Source: CAZART01 sp964487555 (GTDB lineage Bacteria > Bacteroidota > Rhodothermia > Rhodothermales > VXPQ01). From it: 31,120 nt of DNA. Of the stretch, positions 1 through 8,500 are shown in pieces. The stretch covers positions 1-31,120 of the forward strand of contig CAZART010000060.1 of the NCBI GenBank assembly GCA_964487555.1. Direction: 5' to 3'. The notes under the pieces are model-generated. The model was not told the origin of the DNA. It made no database searches and saw nothing but the letters and a program-made list of their open reading frames with translations. A program made the translations under genes and the position numbers. Every line of letters begins with the position of its first letter. Positions within the stretch are counted from its first letter, which is position 1.

Positions 1-3
1 CCC

Positions 4-90
4 CGACATAGACGCAACCCGTCACCGTATCCCCTGCGGATTTCTTCGCCTTATCGGCCAGTCGCACCACGACATAGACGCAACCCATCA
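4..90. repeat. 21-bp direct repeat, two copies 66 bp apart
   Basis: Positions 4-24 and 70-90 share 20 of 21 bases (core CGACATAGACGCAACCC then G or A, then TCA). The 66-bp spacing is a multiple of three. The pair lies upstream of the transporter gene that starts at 183 and may continue beyond the left edge. It could be an operator pair, or a repeat in the end of a gene outside the window; the sequence does not decide. Confidence 0.6.
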
Positions 91-182
91 TCGCCGAAGG
101 CAATCTATCGGCGTGGAAAACTCGGCCGGTTCCTATACTTTGGACGCACAATCATCTTCGGCCTACCCACCGATTCGGGATC

Positions 183-2387
183 ATGACGGCGAGTTCAACA
201 ACGGCACAATCCGTCACTGCCCGCTTCGGGACCTTCAAAGGCGTCTTCACGCCGAACGTCCTTACGATCCTCGGTATCATCCTCTTTTTGAGAACCGGCT
301 GGGTCGTCGGGCAGGCGGGCCTCTGGGGATCGCTAGCGATCATCCTGTTGGCCAACGCCATCTCGTTCATGACGGGTCTATCGCTCTCGGCTATCGCGAC
401 GAGCATGGACGTAAAGGCGGGCGGAAACTATTACCTGATCTCGCGTTCGCTAGGGCTCGAGATCGGCGGCGCGATCGGCATCCCCCTCTACCTCTCGCAG
501 GCGATCTCCGTCGCCTTCTACATCATCGGCTTTACCGAGGCGATGATGAACGTTGCGTTCATCGCCGCGTTCGACCCACGCCTCGTATCGACGATCGTCG
601 CCATCGTCTTCGTCGTCGTCGCCTACGTCGGCGCGGATTTCGCCCTTCGCATCCAGTACGTTGTCCTGGCCGTTCTGGTCGCCGCCCTGATCTCATTTTT
701 CACGGGCGGATGGGGTGATTTCGTCCAACCGAATCTCACGCCTCAGTACACGGGAGGAATCAGCTTCTGGATCGTTTTCGCCGTCTTTTTCCCTGCCGTA
801 ACGGGCATCGAAGTCGGTATCAGCATGTCGGGCGACCTGAAAGATCCAAGCCGAAGCATTCCGCGCGGAACGATCGCTTCAATCGTCGTGACGGCGTTCG
901 TTTATGTCGCGGCGGCCATCTGGTTTGCCTTCCAGCTCTCCGCTGACACGCTGATCTCCGTAAACCTCGCCATGGAAGAGGTGGCGAGCGTGCCGGCGCT
1001 CATTCTGGCGGGCGTCGCGGCGTCGACGCTCTCCTCGGCGCTCGGCAGCGTCCTCGCCGCTCCGCGCACGCTCCAGGCGATCTCTCGCGACGGCGTTGCG
1101 CCGTCGTGGCTGGCCGCCGAGATGGGCTCGCCCACCGAGCCCCGAGCCGCCGTTCTCGTCACGGGCTTCGTCGCGCTTTCAGTTATCTGGATGGGTGACC
1201 TGAACTTCGTCGCGCCCATCATCACGATGTTCTTCTTGAACACCTACGGGATGGTGAACCTCGTAGCGGGAATCGAGCGGCTCGTCGGAAATCCAAGCTT
1301 CCGCCCCCGATTCAGAGTGCCGACGATCGTCTCGCTGCTGGGGGGATTCGGATGCTACGGCGCGATGTTCTTGATCAATGTGCCGGCGACGATCGTTGCC
1401 ATCGTCGTCTCGTACGGCATCTTCTTCTGGCTCACGCGACGCAACGTGGTACGCTCCTTCGGGGATGTGTGGAGCGGCATCTGGACCTCGCTCGCTCGTT
1501 ATGCCCTCTTGAACCTGGAGCACCGTCCGCCGTCGCATGGACGTAACTGGCGTCCGAACATCGTGGCGTTTACCGGACAACCACATAACCGCGAGCATCT
1601 CGTGCGGCTTGCCGAGTGGCTCAGCCTGGGGCGCGGCATCGTCACGTTCATGCAGCTCCTGGCCGGGCCGCTCGAACAGATGAACATCCCCGCGCTTCGC
1701 GAGCGGGCGCAGAACAGGATTCGCGCCTACATTAAGAACCGGCGAATGGCGGCGTTTGCCGAGGCGCATGCCGTCGCGAATTTTTCGGAGGGTGCGGTTT
1801 CCGTCGTGCAGGCGCATGGGGTAGGTGCTCTTGAATCTAATACCGTTTTGATGGGATGGAGCGATTCGCCTGGAGGCCGCACCACGCTGATGAAGGTACT
1901 TCGAAACATGGCCGACCTTCGCAAATCGGTGCTCTTTCTGAGGGTTGATCCCGAACGCGGATTCGGTGCGGGACACGTAATTGACGTCTGGTGGGGAGGT
2001 CGGGGCGGCAATGCGGATCTGATGCTGCTGTTGGGCCACGTGATCAGCCGGCACGGCGACTGGGGGGAGGCTGAGCTTCGCCTCTCCCGCATCATTGAAC
2101 ACGAGACCGGCCGCGCGCAAACACAGGCACATATGGAATCGCTCCTCGAGGAAGTGCGCGTCGCCGCCACGCCGCGAATTATCGTGCGCCCGCAAAGGAT
2201 GCCGGTGCATCAGCTTCTGTCCGAGCACAGCAGGGATGCCGACCTCTCCATTCTCGGCATGCAAATTCCCGAGGCCGACCAGTCCCAGGCGTATGGAGAG
2301 CGTCTCAACGAGCTGGTGAACGCCGTGGGAAGCGTAATGCTCGTTTACAGCGCACAGCCACAGGAGGATCTGCTCGGAGCCGGCTGA
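183..2387 (+). CDS. Cation-chloride cotransporter (SLC12-like, APC superfamily)
   Basis: This 734-residue inner-membrane protein matches the amino-acid permease fold as used by SLC12 Na/K/Cl cotransporters. The N-terminus has the family-typical FTPNVLTILGIILFLRTGW, then about twelve hydrophobic segments to about residue 425, including ATSMDVKAGGNYYLISRSLG and GIEVGISMSGDLKDPSRSIP. Residues from about 450 to 734 are hydrophilic and resemble the cytoplasmic SLC12 C-terminal domain, with a nucleotide-binding-like stretch ending in GSVMLVY. Known bacterial and archaeal members move chloride with sodium and/or potassium; the ions here cannot be told from sequence. The ATG at 183 sits directly before the conserved N-terminus. 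No operon partner is visible: the next gene is convergent. A generic amino-acid permease is the alternative, but the long C-terminal domain argues against it. Confidence 0.88.
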   Translation: MTASSTTAQSVTARFGTFKGVFTPNVLTILGIILFLRTGWVVGQAGLWGSLAIILLANAISFMTGLSLSAIATSMDVKAGGNYYLISRSLGLEIGGAIGIPLYLSQAISVAFYIIGFTEAMMNVAFIAAFDPRLVSTIVAIVFVVVAYVGADFALRIQYVVLAVLVAALISFFTGGWGDFVQPNLTPQYTGGISFWIVFAVFFPAVTGIEVGISMSGDLKDPSRSIPRGTIASIVVTAFVYVAAAIWFAFQLSADTLISVNLAMEEVASVPALILAGVAASTLSSALGSVLAAPRTLQAISRDGVAPSWLAAEMGSPTEPRAAVLVTGFVALSVIWMGDLNFVAPIITMFFLNTYGMVNLVAGIERLVGNPSFRPRFRVPTIVSLLGGFGCYGAMFLINVPATIVAIVVSYGIFFWLTRRNVVRSFGDVWSGIWTSLARYALLNLEHRPPSHGRNWRPNIVAFTGQPHNREHLVRLAEWLSLGRGIVTFMQLLAGPLEQMNIPALRERAQNRIRAYIKNRRMAAFAEAHAVANFSEGAVSVVQAHGVGALESNTVLMGWSDSPGGRTTLMKVLRNMADLRKSVLFLRVDPERGFGAGHVIDVWWGGRGGNADLMLLLGHVISRHGDWGEAELRLSRIIEHETGRAQTQAHMESLLEEVRVAATPRIIVRPQRMPVHQLLSEHSRDADLSILGMQIPEADQSQAYGERLNELVNAVGSVMLVYSAQPQEDLLGAG

Positions 2388-2433
2388 CGTGCATTCGACA
2401 ACCATGCCGGTACGCTGAAGGCGGCGATCTAAA

Positions 2434-2452
2434 TAGTCGGCGTGATCGACTA
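2434..2452. terminator. Short hairpin between convergent genes
   Basis: TAGTCG (2434-2439) and CGACTA (2447-2452) are a perfect 6-bp inverted repeat with a 7-base loop, between the transporter and the convergent histidine kinase. The right arm includes the kinase stop codon. There is no T-run, so terminator function is only a guess. Confidence 0.2.
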
Positions 2453-4417
2453 CTGCTCGTCGTCCGGCAAAAGTGCCGTTAGCAGATTGTAAAGATCCGA
2501 CTTCCTGAAGGGCTTACCGAGATAGGCGTCGAACCCTTCCGCGATGAACCGTTCTTCGTCGCCCGGAAGAGCATACGCCGTGCACGCCACGACGGGCACG
2601 GCCGCATAGGCCGGCCACTGTCGCAGCACCTTGAGCACCTCCGAACCATTTCGGCTCGTGCCGCCAAGATTGATGTCCATGATGATGAGGTCGTAGGCGC
2701 GGCCTTCGGCTGCCGCGAGCGCATCTTCGGCCGTCGTGGCAAGATCCACATGATACGTTGGGCGCAGTAAGTGCCGGAGCAGATGCTGCGCGTCATCCTG
2801 ATCCTCGACGACGAGTATGCTCGCGACCCGTGGACGCGGCTCCGCATTTACGTGGGACGTCGTGCCTCCTACTTCTGACCGTGATACGCGGGTCGGCAGG
2901 CGAACGGAGAACGTGCTGCCTGCATTCTTCCGACTGGTTACGATGATGGTCCCGCCCATCAGATCCACCAGTCTTTTTGTAATGGAAAGACCGAGACCGA
3001 CGCCTTCGTAGTTGCGTGAAAATCCCTCGGACTCCTGCTTGAACTCCTCAAACAGCCTCGGCTGAAAATCCTCGGCGACGCCGATGCCGGTGTCGACGAC
3101 ATCGATGAAAACATAGTCACCTGCCTCTCTGACCTTAACGCAGACGCCACCTTCCGTGGTGAACTTGATGGCATTGCTCACCAGGTTGGAGAGTACCCTG
3201 AAAAGGGCTCCTGCGTCGGCATAGGCAAGAACCTGAGGGCGGTCGCAGTCGAACTTCAGATAGAGGCCCTTTTGCTGGGCATGTTGTTCGAACATCGACC
3301 GCAGATCTCTCACCTGGGCTACGACGTCGAGCTGGGTGGCGTCGAGGCGCAGCGCGCCGCTCTCGAGCTGCGCGAAATCCATCACGGAATCGAGGGTCAT
3401 CATGAGCCGGTGGCCCGCACCCCTGATCAGCTGAGCCTTGGCGGTGACTTCACTTGTCGGGTCGGCCTCCAAAATTTCGGCGAATCCGATGATGCTCGTG
3501 AGGGGCGTCCGGATCTCGTGGCTCATGTTTGCGAGAAAGGCCGACTTCAGACGTGCCAGCTCCTCCGCCTTCTCCTTCGCAGCGAGTAATGTTCTCTCGG
3601 CCTCTTTCTGTTCGGTGATGTCGATCATCACACCGGCCGACGTGACGACGTCTCCATCCGTATCGACGACGTGCACGAGATCGCGCAGCCACACGACGCC
3701 TCCGTCTGCCCTGACCATTCGATACTCCAGCGCATGATTGTGCCGATCCCGGCTTGCCGCCATACAGGCGGCCGGAGCCCAGGATCGATCCTCCGCGTGG
3801 ATCGCCGCCACCCATCGCGAAGCGTCCTCGATCCAGGACTGCGGCTCATAGCCGAGAATCTCTCGCAATTGCTCAGACACGAGCGTAAATGTAAACTTTC
3901 CCGACGCGACGTCGACCGATCCCTCCCAGACGATGCCGTCGAGATGATTGACAAGCCGCTCATACCCTGATCTCGTCTGGAGGATGTCTTCGTTGACCCG
4001 CTTTTGCTCGCTGATATCCGTCACGGTGCCCACCAGACCGGCCAACATGCCCCCGGCATCACAAAATGGACTGGCCGTGATCAATGCCGAAATCGCTGAG
4101 CCGTCCCGCCGATGAACGAGTAATTCGCCCGTCCAGCTTCGACCATCGCGCACGCCGTCCATGATATTCTGGGCCGGGCCGTGGGTCGAATCGGTCGTCA
4201 TGACCTCGACCACATCGCGACCCAGCACCTCGTCGGACGTCCAGCCGCAAAGCTCCTCGGCGGCGCGATTCCAATAGGTGACGGCTCCATGGACGTCCGT
4301 CGCGATCACCGGCTGCGCCATGGCGTCCAGGATTTGCGCCTGAAAAGCGCCTGTCGAGGATGAGGATAAGGACGCTCCGTTATGTTTCTCGGGCGAGACC
4401 ATCTTCATAGGTTTCAT
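2450..4417 (-). CDS. PAS-PAS hybrid sensor histidine kinase with C-terminal receiver
   Basis: This cytoplasmic-looking 655-residue kinase has no clear membrane segment. In order: PAS at about 24-138, PAS/PAC at about 150-272, a short linker helix, HisKA with phospho-accepting His300 in SHEIRTPL, HATPase_c with N-box Asn415 (NLVSNAIKF), DTGIG at about 442 and GVGLGLSI at about 473-480, then a receiver domain with acidic Asp539 (VVEDQDD), phospho-accepting Asp581 (IIMDIN) and Lys635. The start is chosen at ATG 4417, preceded by GGAG. ATG 4408 is possible, and a TTG at 4498 would add 27 basic residues. No response regulator is adjacent, so it is an orphan. The signal probably reaches the PAS domains from the cytoplasm; ligand and output are unknown. 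Confidence 0.9.
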   Translation of the reverse strand: MKPMKMVSPEKHNGASLSSSSTGAFQAQILDAMAQPVIATDVHGAVTYWNRAAEELCGWTSDEVLGRDVVEVMTTDSTHGPAQNIMDGVRDGRSWTGELLVHRRDGSAISALITASPFCDAGGMLAGLVGTVTDISEQKRVNEDILQTRSGYERLVNHLDGIVWEGSVDVASGKFTFTLVSEQLREILGYEPQSWIEDASRWVAAIHAEDRSWAPAACMAASRDRHNHALEYRMVRADGGVVWLRDLVHVVDTDGDVVTSAGVMIDITEQKEAERTLLAAKEKAEELARLKSAFLANMSHEIRTPLTSIIGFAEILEADPTSEVTAKAQLIRGAGHRLMMTLDSVMDFAQLESGALRLDATQLDVVAQVRDLRSMFEQHAQQKGLYLKFDCDRPQVLAYADAGALFRVLSNLVSNAIKFTTEGGVCVKVREAGDYVFIDVVDTGIGVAEDFQPRLFEEFKQESEGFSRNYEGVGLGLSITKRLVDLMGGTIIVTSRKNAGSTFSVRLPTRVSRSEVGGTTSHVNAEPRPRVASILVVEDQDDAQHLLRHLLRPTYHVDLATTAEDALAAAEGRAYDLIIMDINLGGTSRNGSEVLKVLRQWPAYAAVPVVACTAYALPGDEERFIAEGFDAYLGKPFRKSDLYNLLTALLPDDEQ

Positions 4418-4509
4418 TGCTCCAGTCGATCGAATCCTTCTCTCGGTGGATCTGCGCCGAAAGGAGGAACGTTTAGGGTATCGGCGGAAGATCGACAAGT
4501 TTAACGAGC

Positions 4510-4824
4510 GTGAAGGCGCAAGCCCGCTCGGCTATGAATCGGATCTTGAATGGGGCAGATATTGCGACGCGCGTAGCGGACGGTTTGCACGAAGCCGACA
4601 TCTATCAGTGCGGTATCCCTGAACGTTTCGACGTTCCCAATCCGCAGAGTCTGCTCCCGACCGGACGAAATGTGCTGGCGGTAGAGGTGCACAACATCAG
4701 CACGAGCTCCTCGGACCTCACGATCACTCCGCTCGTAACGCTGGAGACCTCGAGCCCGCCCGCCGAGTACCGCGGTGTCGCCGCCGAACCGGGGCCGATT
4801 GGCGTACACACGCTGCCCCGCTGA
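4510..4824 (+). pseudogene. Remnant of a lamin-tail/CotH-type secreted protein
   Basis: The open frame holds FDVPNPQSLLPTGRNVLAVE followed by VHNISTSSSDLTITPLVTLE. This is a stretch I associate with large secreted CotH or lamin-tail-domain proteins of Rhodothermales-like bacteria, where it lies well inside a much longer chain and is followed by several hundred residues. Here the frame stops about 30 residues later (after VHTLPR) and no signal peptide or start region precedes it. The upstream part (MNRILNGADIATRVADG) resembles a degraded 'NG-E-AR' strand. I read it as a leftover of a deleted gene rather than an expressed 104-residue protein. The frame stays open a little upstream of 4510, so its left limit is uncertain. 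Confidence 0.55.
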
Positions 4825-4925
4825 CGTTCGCTACATCATGTTAACAAACCTGGCGGCACTGGGCTCCGACGGAGAGAAGCATGGACGTAACTCACCGAAG
4901 TCGAGGGACTGTGATCCGCCTTTCA

Positions 4926-5192
4926 GAGCCCTGAACAATCCTGTTTTGTACGCACAATTTGGAAAAGTAACACCGTGCCTGGAAGTAACACCAAAGCGGG
5001 AGAGTAATACCAAAAGACCTGGATGGCTCGTCCGACGTCGCAAAGCCGCCCTCCGGAATTACATCGGCCTAGAAAACATCGTCTGAAGCCCCCTTCGTGC
5101 GCGTTCGTAATACGTTACTCGCCCGGCAGTACGATGCCCGGCGCGTGTTACCTTTCCAAAACGTACGTACGAAACCCACTTCAATCAGGCTC
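4926..5192. repeat. Imperfect inverted duplication, MITE-like
   Basis: A module reading GAGCCCTGA, then TTTTGTACG, TTTGGAAAAGTAACAC, GCC-GG and GAGTAA occurs left to right at about 4926-5009 and again, inverted, at about 5113-5192. The best-matching blocks, 4944-4973 and 5145-5174, agree at 25 of 30 positions once one is reverse-complemented. About 100 bases lie between the arms. I found no transposase and no clear target duplication. It could be a non-autonomous mobile element, two inverted copies of a dispersed repeat, or a structured transcript. Confidence 0.6.
4965..5011 (+). repeat. Short tandem motif AAGTAACACC, three copies
   Basis: AAGTAACACC occurs at 4965-4974 and 4983-4992, and a variant GAGTAATACC at 5002-5011, giving an 18-19 bp period. 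It lies inside the left arm of the larger inverted duplication. Regular spacing close to two helical turns would also suit a protein-binding array. Confidence 0.55.
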
Positions 5193-5221
5193 GAGAAAAA
5201 CAGCCCAACCCATAATACAAC

Positions 5222-5410
5222 CTAACCCATGCCGCCACCGTCGCCACCGCCACCGTCGCCACGGCCACCGTCACCGCCACCGTCACCGTCACCGTCACCG
5301 CCACTGCCTAGCACAGCGCCCCAAAATGCCGGCATCGTGAGTTCGCCTTCGGATATGGAATAGGGCACACTCCGCTTGCCCATCTGCACCGACGTCTTGT
5401 TAATCCGCAC
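5222..5410 (-). CDS. Possible small Gly/Asp-rich peptide (RiPP-precursor-like)
   Basis: The minus strand encodes up to 62 residues from GTG 5410, or 53 from ATG 5383, ending in TAG. The first part (SVPYSISEGELTMPAFWGAV) is ordinary, non-repetitive sequence with a Trp/Phe-containing turn. The second part is almost only Gly and Asp with one Arg (GSGGDGDGDGGGDGG and on), coded by GGTGAC/GGTGGC hexamers. A leader followed by a low-complexity Gly-rich core resembles precursors of ribosomally made modified peptides. However, there is no signal peptide, no good ribosome binding site and no modifying enzyme nearby. It may be a chance frame over a microsatellite; the opposite strand reads as a Pro/Ser repeat. 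Confidence 0.3.
   Translation of the reverse strand: MRINKTSVQMGKRSVPYSISEGELTMPAFWGAVLGSGGDGDGDGGGDGGRGDGGGGDGGGMG
5231..5305. repeat. Hexamer microsatellite (CCGTCA / CCGCCA)
   Basis: About 75 bases are built from CCGTCA, CCGTCG and CCGCCA-type hexamers, most regular at 5279-5300 (CCGTCA repeated). The six-base unit keeps reading frame. Such tracts are prone to slippage, so copy number probably varies between strains. Confidence 0.85.
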
Positions 5411-5477
5411 CCCGCAGATTAGCTTTTACCCCGGCTATCCGCCCATCTCATTTCATTTGTGCGTATCGACTACGACC

Positions 5478-5541
5478 GTTACGAACGACGTTATTCCGAC
5501 CGTATTCAGAGCGTCGGATCTTCTGGATTGAAGTTCGTAAC
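5478..5541. promoter_or_regulatory. 9-bp inverted repeat upstream of porU
   Basis: GTTACGAAC (5478-5486) and GTTCGTAAC (5533-5541) are perfect reverse complements with 46 bases between them, ending about 55 bases before the porU start. They could be paired operator half-sites or a long-loop stem in the leader; no regulator is evident nearby. Confidence 0.3.
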
Positions 5542-5596
5542 AGCACCGCTTCCCCGGCGCCGTCCCGTGTGACGGAGTCCGGCCGCGCCTCGTCCC

Positions 5597-8500
5597 ATGC
5601 CCTCGGCATCATTGTTTTCTAAGACGGCGTCCGCCGCCGTCATCGTCGCACTCATCACGACCATGTCGTCGGTGGCGCAAGACATTCAATGGACGACGCT
5701 CGACTCCGATCCGGAGGGCCTCGTTCTCGAGATCGAGGCAAAATGGCCGATCCCGCTTCAAACCATCGTCGACTCAACGGCGATCACGATCTTCGATCTG
5801 GCTGCGGCACGGGCGCTCTCTCTGGGCGTTCCAGAGACCTCCGAAACGCTCGATCTTCCCTCGCTCGAGCATCCGGACGTAACCATCCTAGCCGCCGAGT
5901 ACAGCGACCTTCGCCTGCCGACGCGCTCCGACACCAGCACATGGTTCCAGAGCGTCACCGGACCCATCGTCTACGCAGAAGATCTCGGAATGAGCCGGAA
6001 ACGACCCGTCATTTCCGTGACGTCTCGCCTGCTTGCGTATGACACCTCCAGCGGCACCGTCCGTCGCTATCGACGCCTCCGCATTGCCGTTCGCTATCGC
6101 GGCGGCGCGCCTAAGCTGAACGAGCGCGTCGCCAACAATCCCCACCTCGGCATCACCGAGAGCGCCCTGGCCGACGGCGCCGTCTTCAAGATTCCGGTGT
6201 CCGCCGAAGGCGTCTACGTGATCGATCGTTCGTTCTTATCGAACGTTGAGGGCCTGGATATTTCGCCCGATGCTATCGATCCGGACGACATTCGAATCTT
6301 CGGGAACGGAGGGCGGCCGCTGCCGGCAAGAAACGACGCACCACGGCCGGCGGACCTCGTCGAGAACGCCGTCCATCGCGTCGGCGGCGGCGACGGACGC
6401 TTCGACGAGGGCGACCGAATCCTATTTTACGCGAAGGGCCCGACAGGTTGGACGTTCAACGCCCAAACGGACGAATGGGAGCATTACGTCCATCCCTTTT
6501 CCAACGTCAACTACTACTTCCTCAAAATCGAATCCACGAACGAACCGGAATCGATTGACGAATCGACGTACCCGAATTACGGCGACGCCGAGTCGATCTC
6601 GAAAGCGACCGGCCGGTACGTCCGCGACTTCGACGAATTTATGTGGAGTCGCGAGAATCCGACCGGCCATACGTGGGTCAGCCAGACCATCCGTACCGGC
6701 TCCACACGCGATCTAATCAGCGCCCTGACGCTGCACGGCTACGACGGCTCGCAAATCGACGTCCGCGCACGCGTCGCCATTGCATCCAATCCGGCCGCAA
6801 CATTGCTCTTCGAAGCCGATGGCGAATTCCTTGCCGAAGAGCGCGCTCGCGGCACGGTCAGCCCCGCCACAGAATCGCCGGCCGCGCGACCGAGCACGGC
6901 CTCCTTCACCTACCCCCTCCCCGCCGGTGAGCCACTCAGTCTGTCGATGCGTCTCGACCCTGCGACCGAGGGCGCGCATGAAGCGGCGGCGGATTGGATT
7001 CGCATCTTCTATCCGATGTCCCTCACGGCGCAGGCCGACATGCTGCACTTCACAACGCCGCCCGGTCGCGCCGGACGCTTCGAGATACTCCTCAGCGGAT
7101 TCACAGCCGCCCCGTACGTGTGGGACGTCACCGATCCCACCGACGTCCGCGACGTTGCCGTCCGGGCGGAGGGATCATCCACGTACAAAATTCAGGTCGA
7201 AGCCGGCGATCCTGCTCGCCCGCGGGAGCTGCGTGCATTCGTGGCCGAAACAGCCCGCCCGCTGCCGGTCGACGCAGCGCGGCGCATTCCAAACCAGAAT
7301 CTGCACGGCACGACGACCTATCCCGAATTCGTTATCGTCACGCCGGACGAATTCATCGGACCGGCAGAAGAACTGGCGGAGCACCGGCGGCAAGAGGGAC
7401 TCCAGGTCCTCGTTGCGGACATCCGTGAGATCTACAACGAGTTCTCCGGAGGACTCCACGACGTGCGCGGCCTCCGCGACTATCTGAAATTCCTGTATGA
7501 TCGCGCACCATCGGAAACAGCGCGTCTGCGGTATGTTCTCTTATTCGGCGACGGACACGTCAATTATCGAAATCTCGGTCTCGACACCCAGCAAGCGACG
7601 CTCCAGAATTGGATCCCACCCTACGAAACGGAGGAGTCACTTCACCCCGTCACGTCCTACACGAGCGACGACTACTTCGGCTTGCTCGACGACAACGAAG
7701 GAGACTGGCATTGGCCGGGCTGTTATGCCTGCAGGGGCGCCGAGCGCGTCGATCTCGGCATCGGGCGCTTTCCCGTGCAGACGGTCGAGGAAGCGCGAGC
7801 CGTCGTCGCCAAAATCAAGCACTACGAAAATCCTTCGACGTACGGACCTTGGCGCAGCCGCTATCTCTTCGTCGCGGACGACGGGTACAACGGCCTCAGC
7901 GGAAGTCTGGAAGGAGAACCGGACCTGCACACGCAAAACTCGGACGTCGTTGCCCAACTGGTCGGACAAGTTCAACCCCGGCTGAATCTCAAGAAAATTT
8001 ACGGCATCTCTTATGTGAGGGACTTCCGAAATGGATGGCGGCTACCGGGCGTTGAACGCGACGTCAAATCGGCCCTCAACGACGGCGTCCTCATCATGAA
8101 CTACAGCGGCCATGGGGGCGAATCCGGGCTCGCACAGGAGGAAATTTTCACGCGAAGTGACGCGGAAGCCCTGCAGAACATCGACCGGCTTCCCCTATTC
8201 ATCACCGCCACGTGTTCCTTTGGTTGGTGGGACCTCGGCCGCGAGCAAAGCGGTGCCGAGGTGCTCCTGCTCAATCCGAACGGCGGCGCCGTCGCCCTGA
8301 TGACGACGGTCCGGCTCGTCCACACCAGCCGCACAATAACTACGCTGAATGTAGGCCTGAATCGCGCCCTTAATGCCGCGCTCTTCGAGCCCGATGCCGA
8401 CGGCCTTCCCCCGCGGCTCGGGGAGGTCCTTCGGCGAACGAAAAATGTCCCGGTAGGGCTGGAGGGTAACAATCGCAAATTCAGCCTGCTCGGCGATCCG

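Larger units (their letters stand above)
4825..5596. other. Gene-poor interval upstream of porU
   Basis: This stretch of about 770 bases has no convincing long gene. It contains an imperfect inverted duplication (4926-5192), a hexamer tract (5231-5305) that may lie in a small minus-strand gene, and an inverted repeat (5478-5541). The last part must include the porU promoter and leader, but I see no clear promoter match. Confidence 0.6.

Noticed and set aside
113..718. Long Arg-rich open frame overlapping the transporter start
   Set aside because: It is a +1 shadow of the transporter gene: no domain and low-complexity Arg/Asp/His content typical of an off-frame reading of GC-rich DNA.
1179..2405. 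408-residue minus-strand frame opposite the transporter
   Set aside because: It is antisense to a clear SLC12-like gene and shows no recognisable motif; codon bias alone explains its length.
4831..5043. 70-residue minus-strand frame in the gap before porU
   Set aside because: It looks protein-like in parts but overlaps the inverted duplication, which explains the bases better, and no start site or homologous domain could be named.
5231..5305. CRISPR array
   Set aside because: The units are six bases without spacers; this is a microsatellite. No CRISPR-like repeat and spacer pattern exists in the window.
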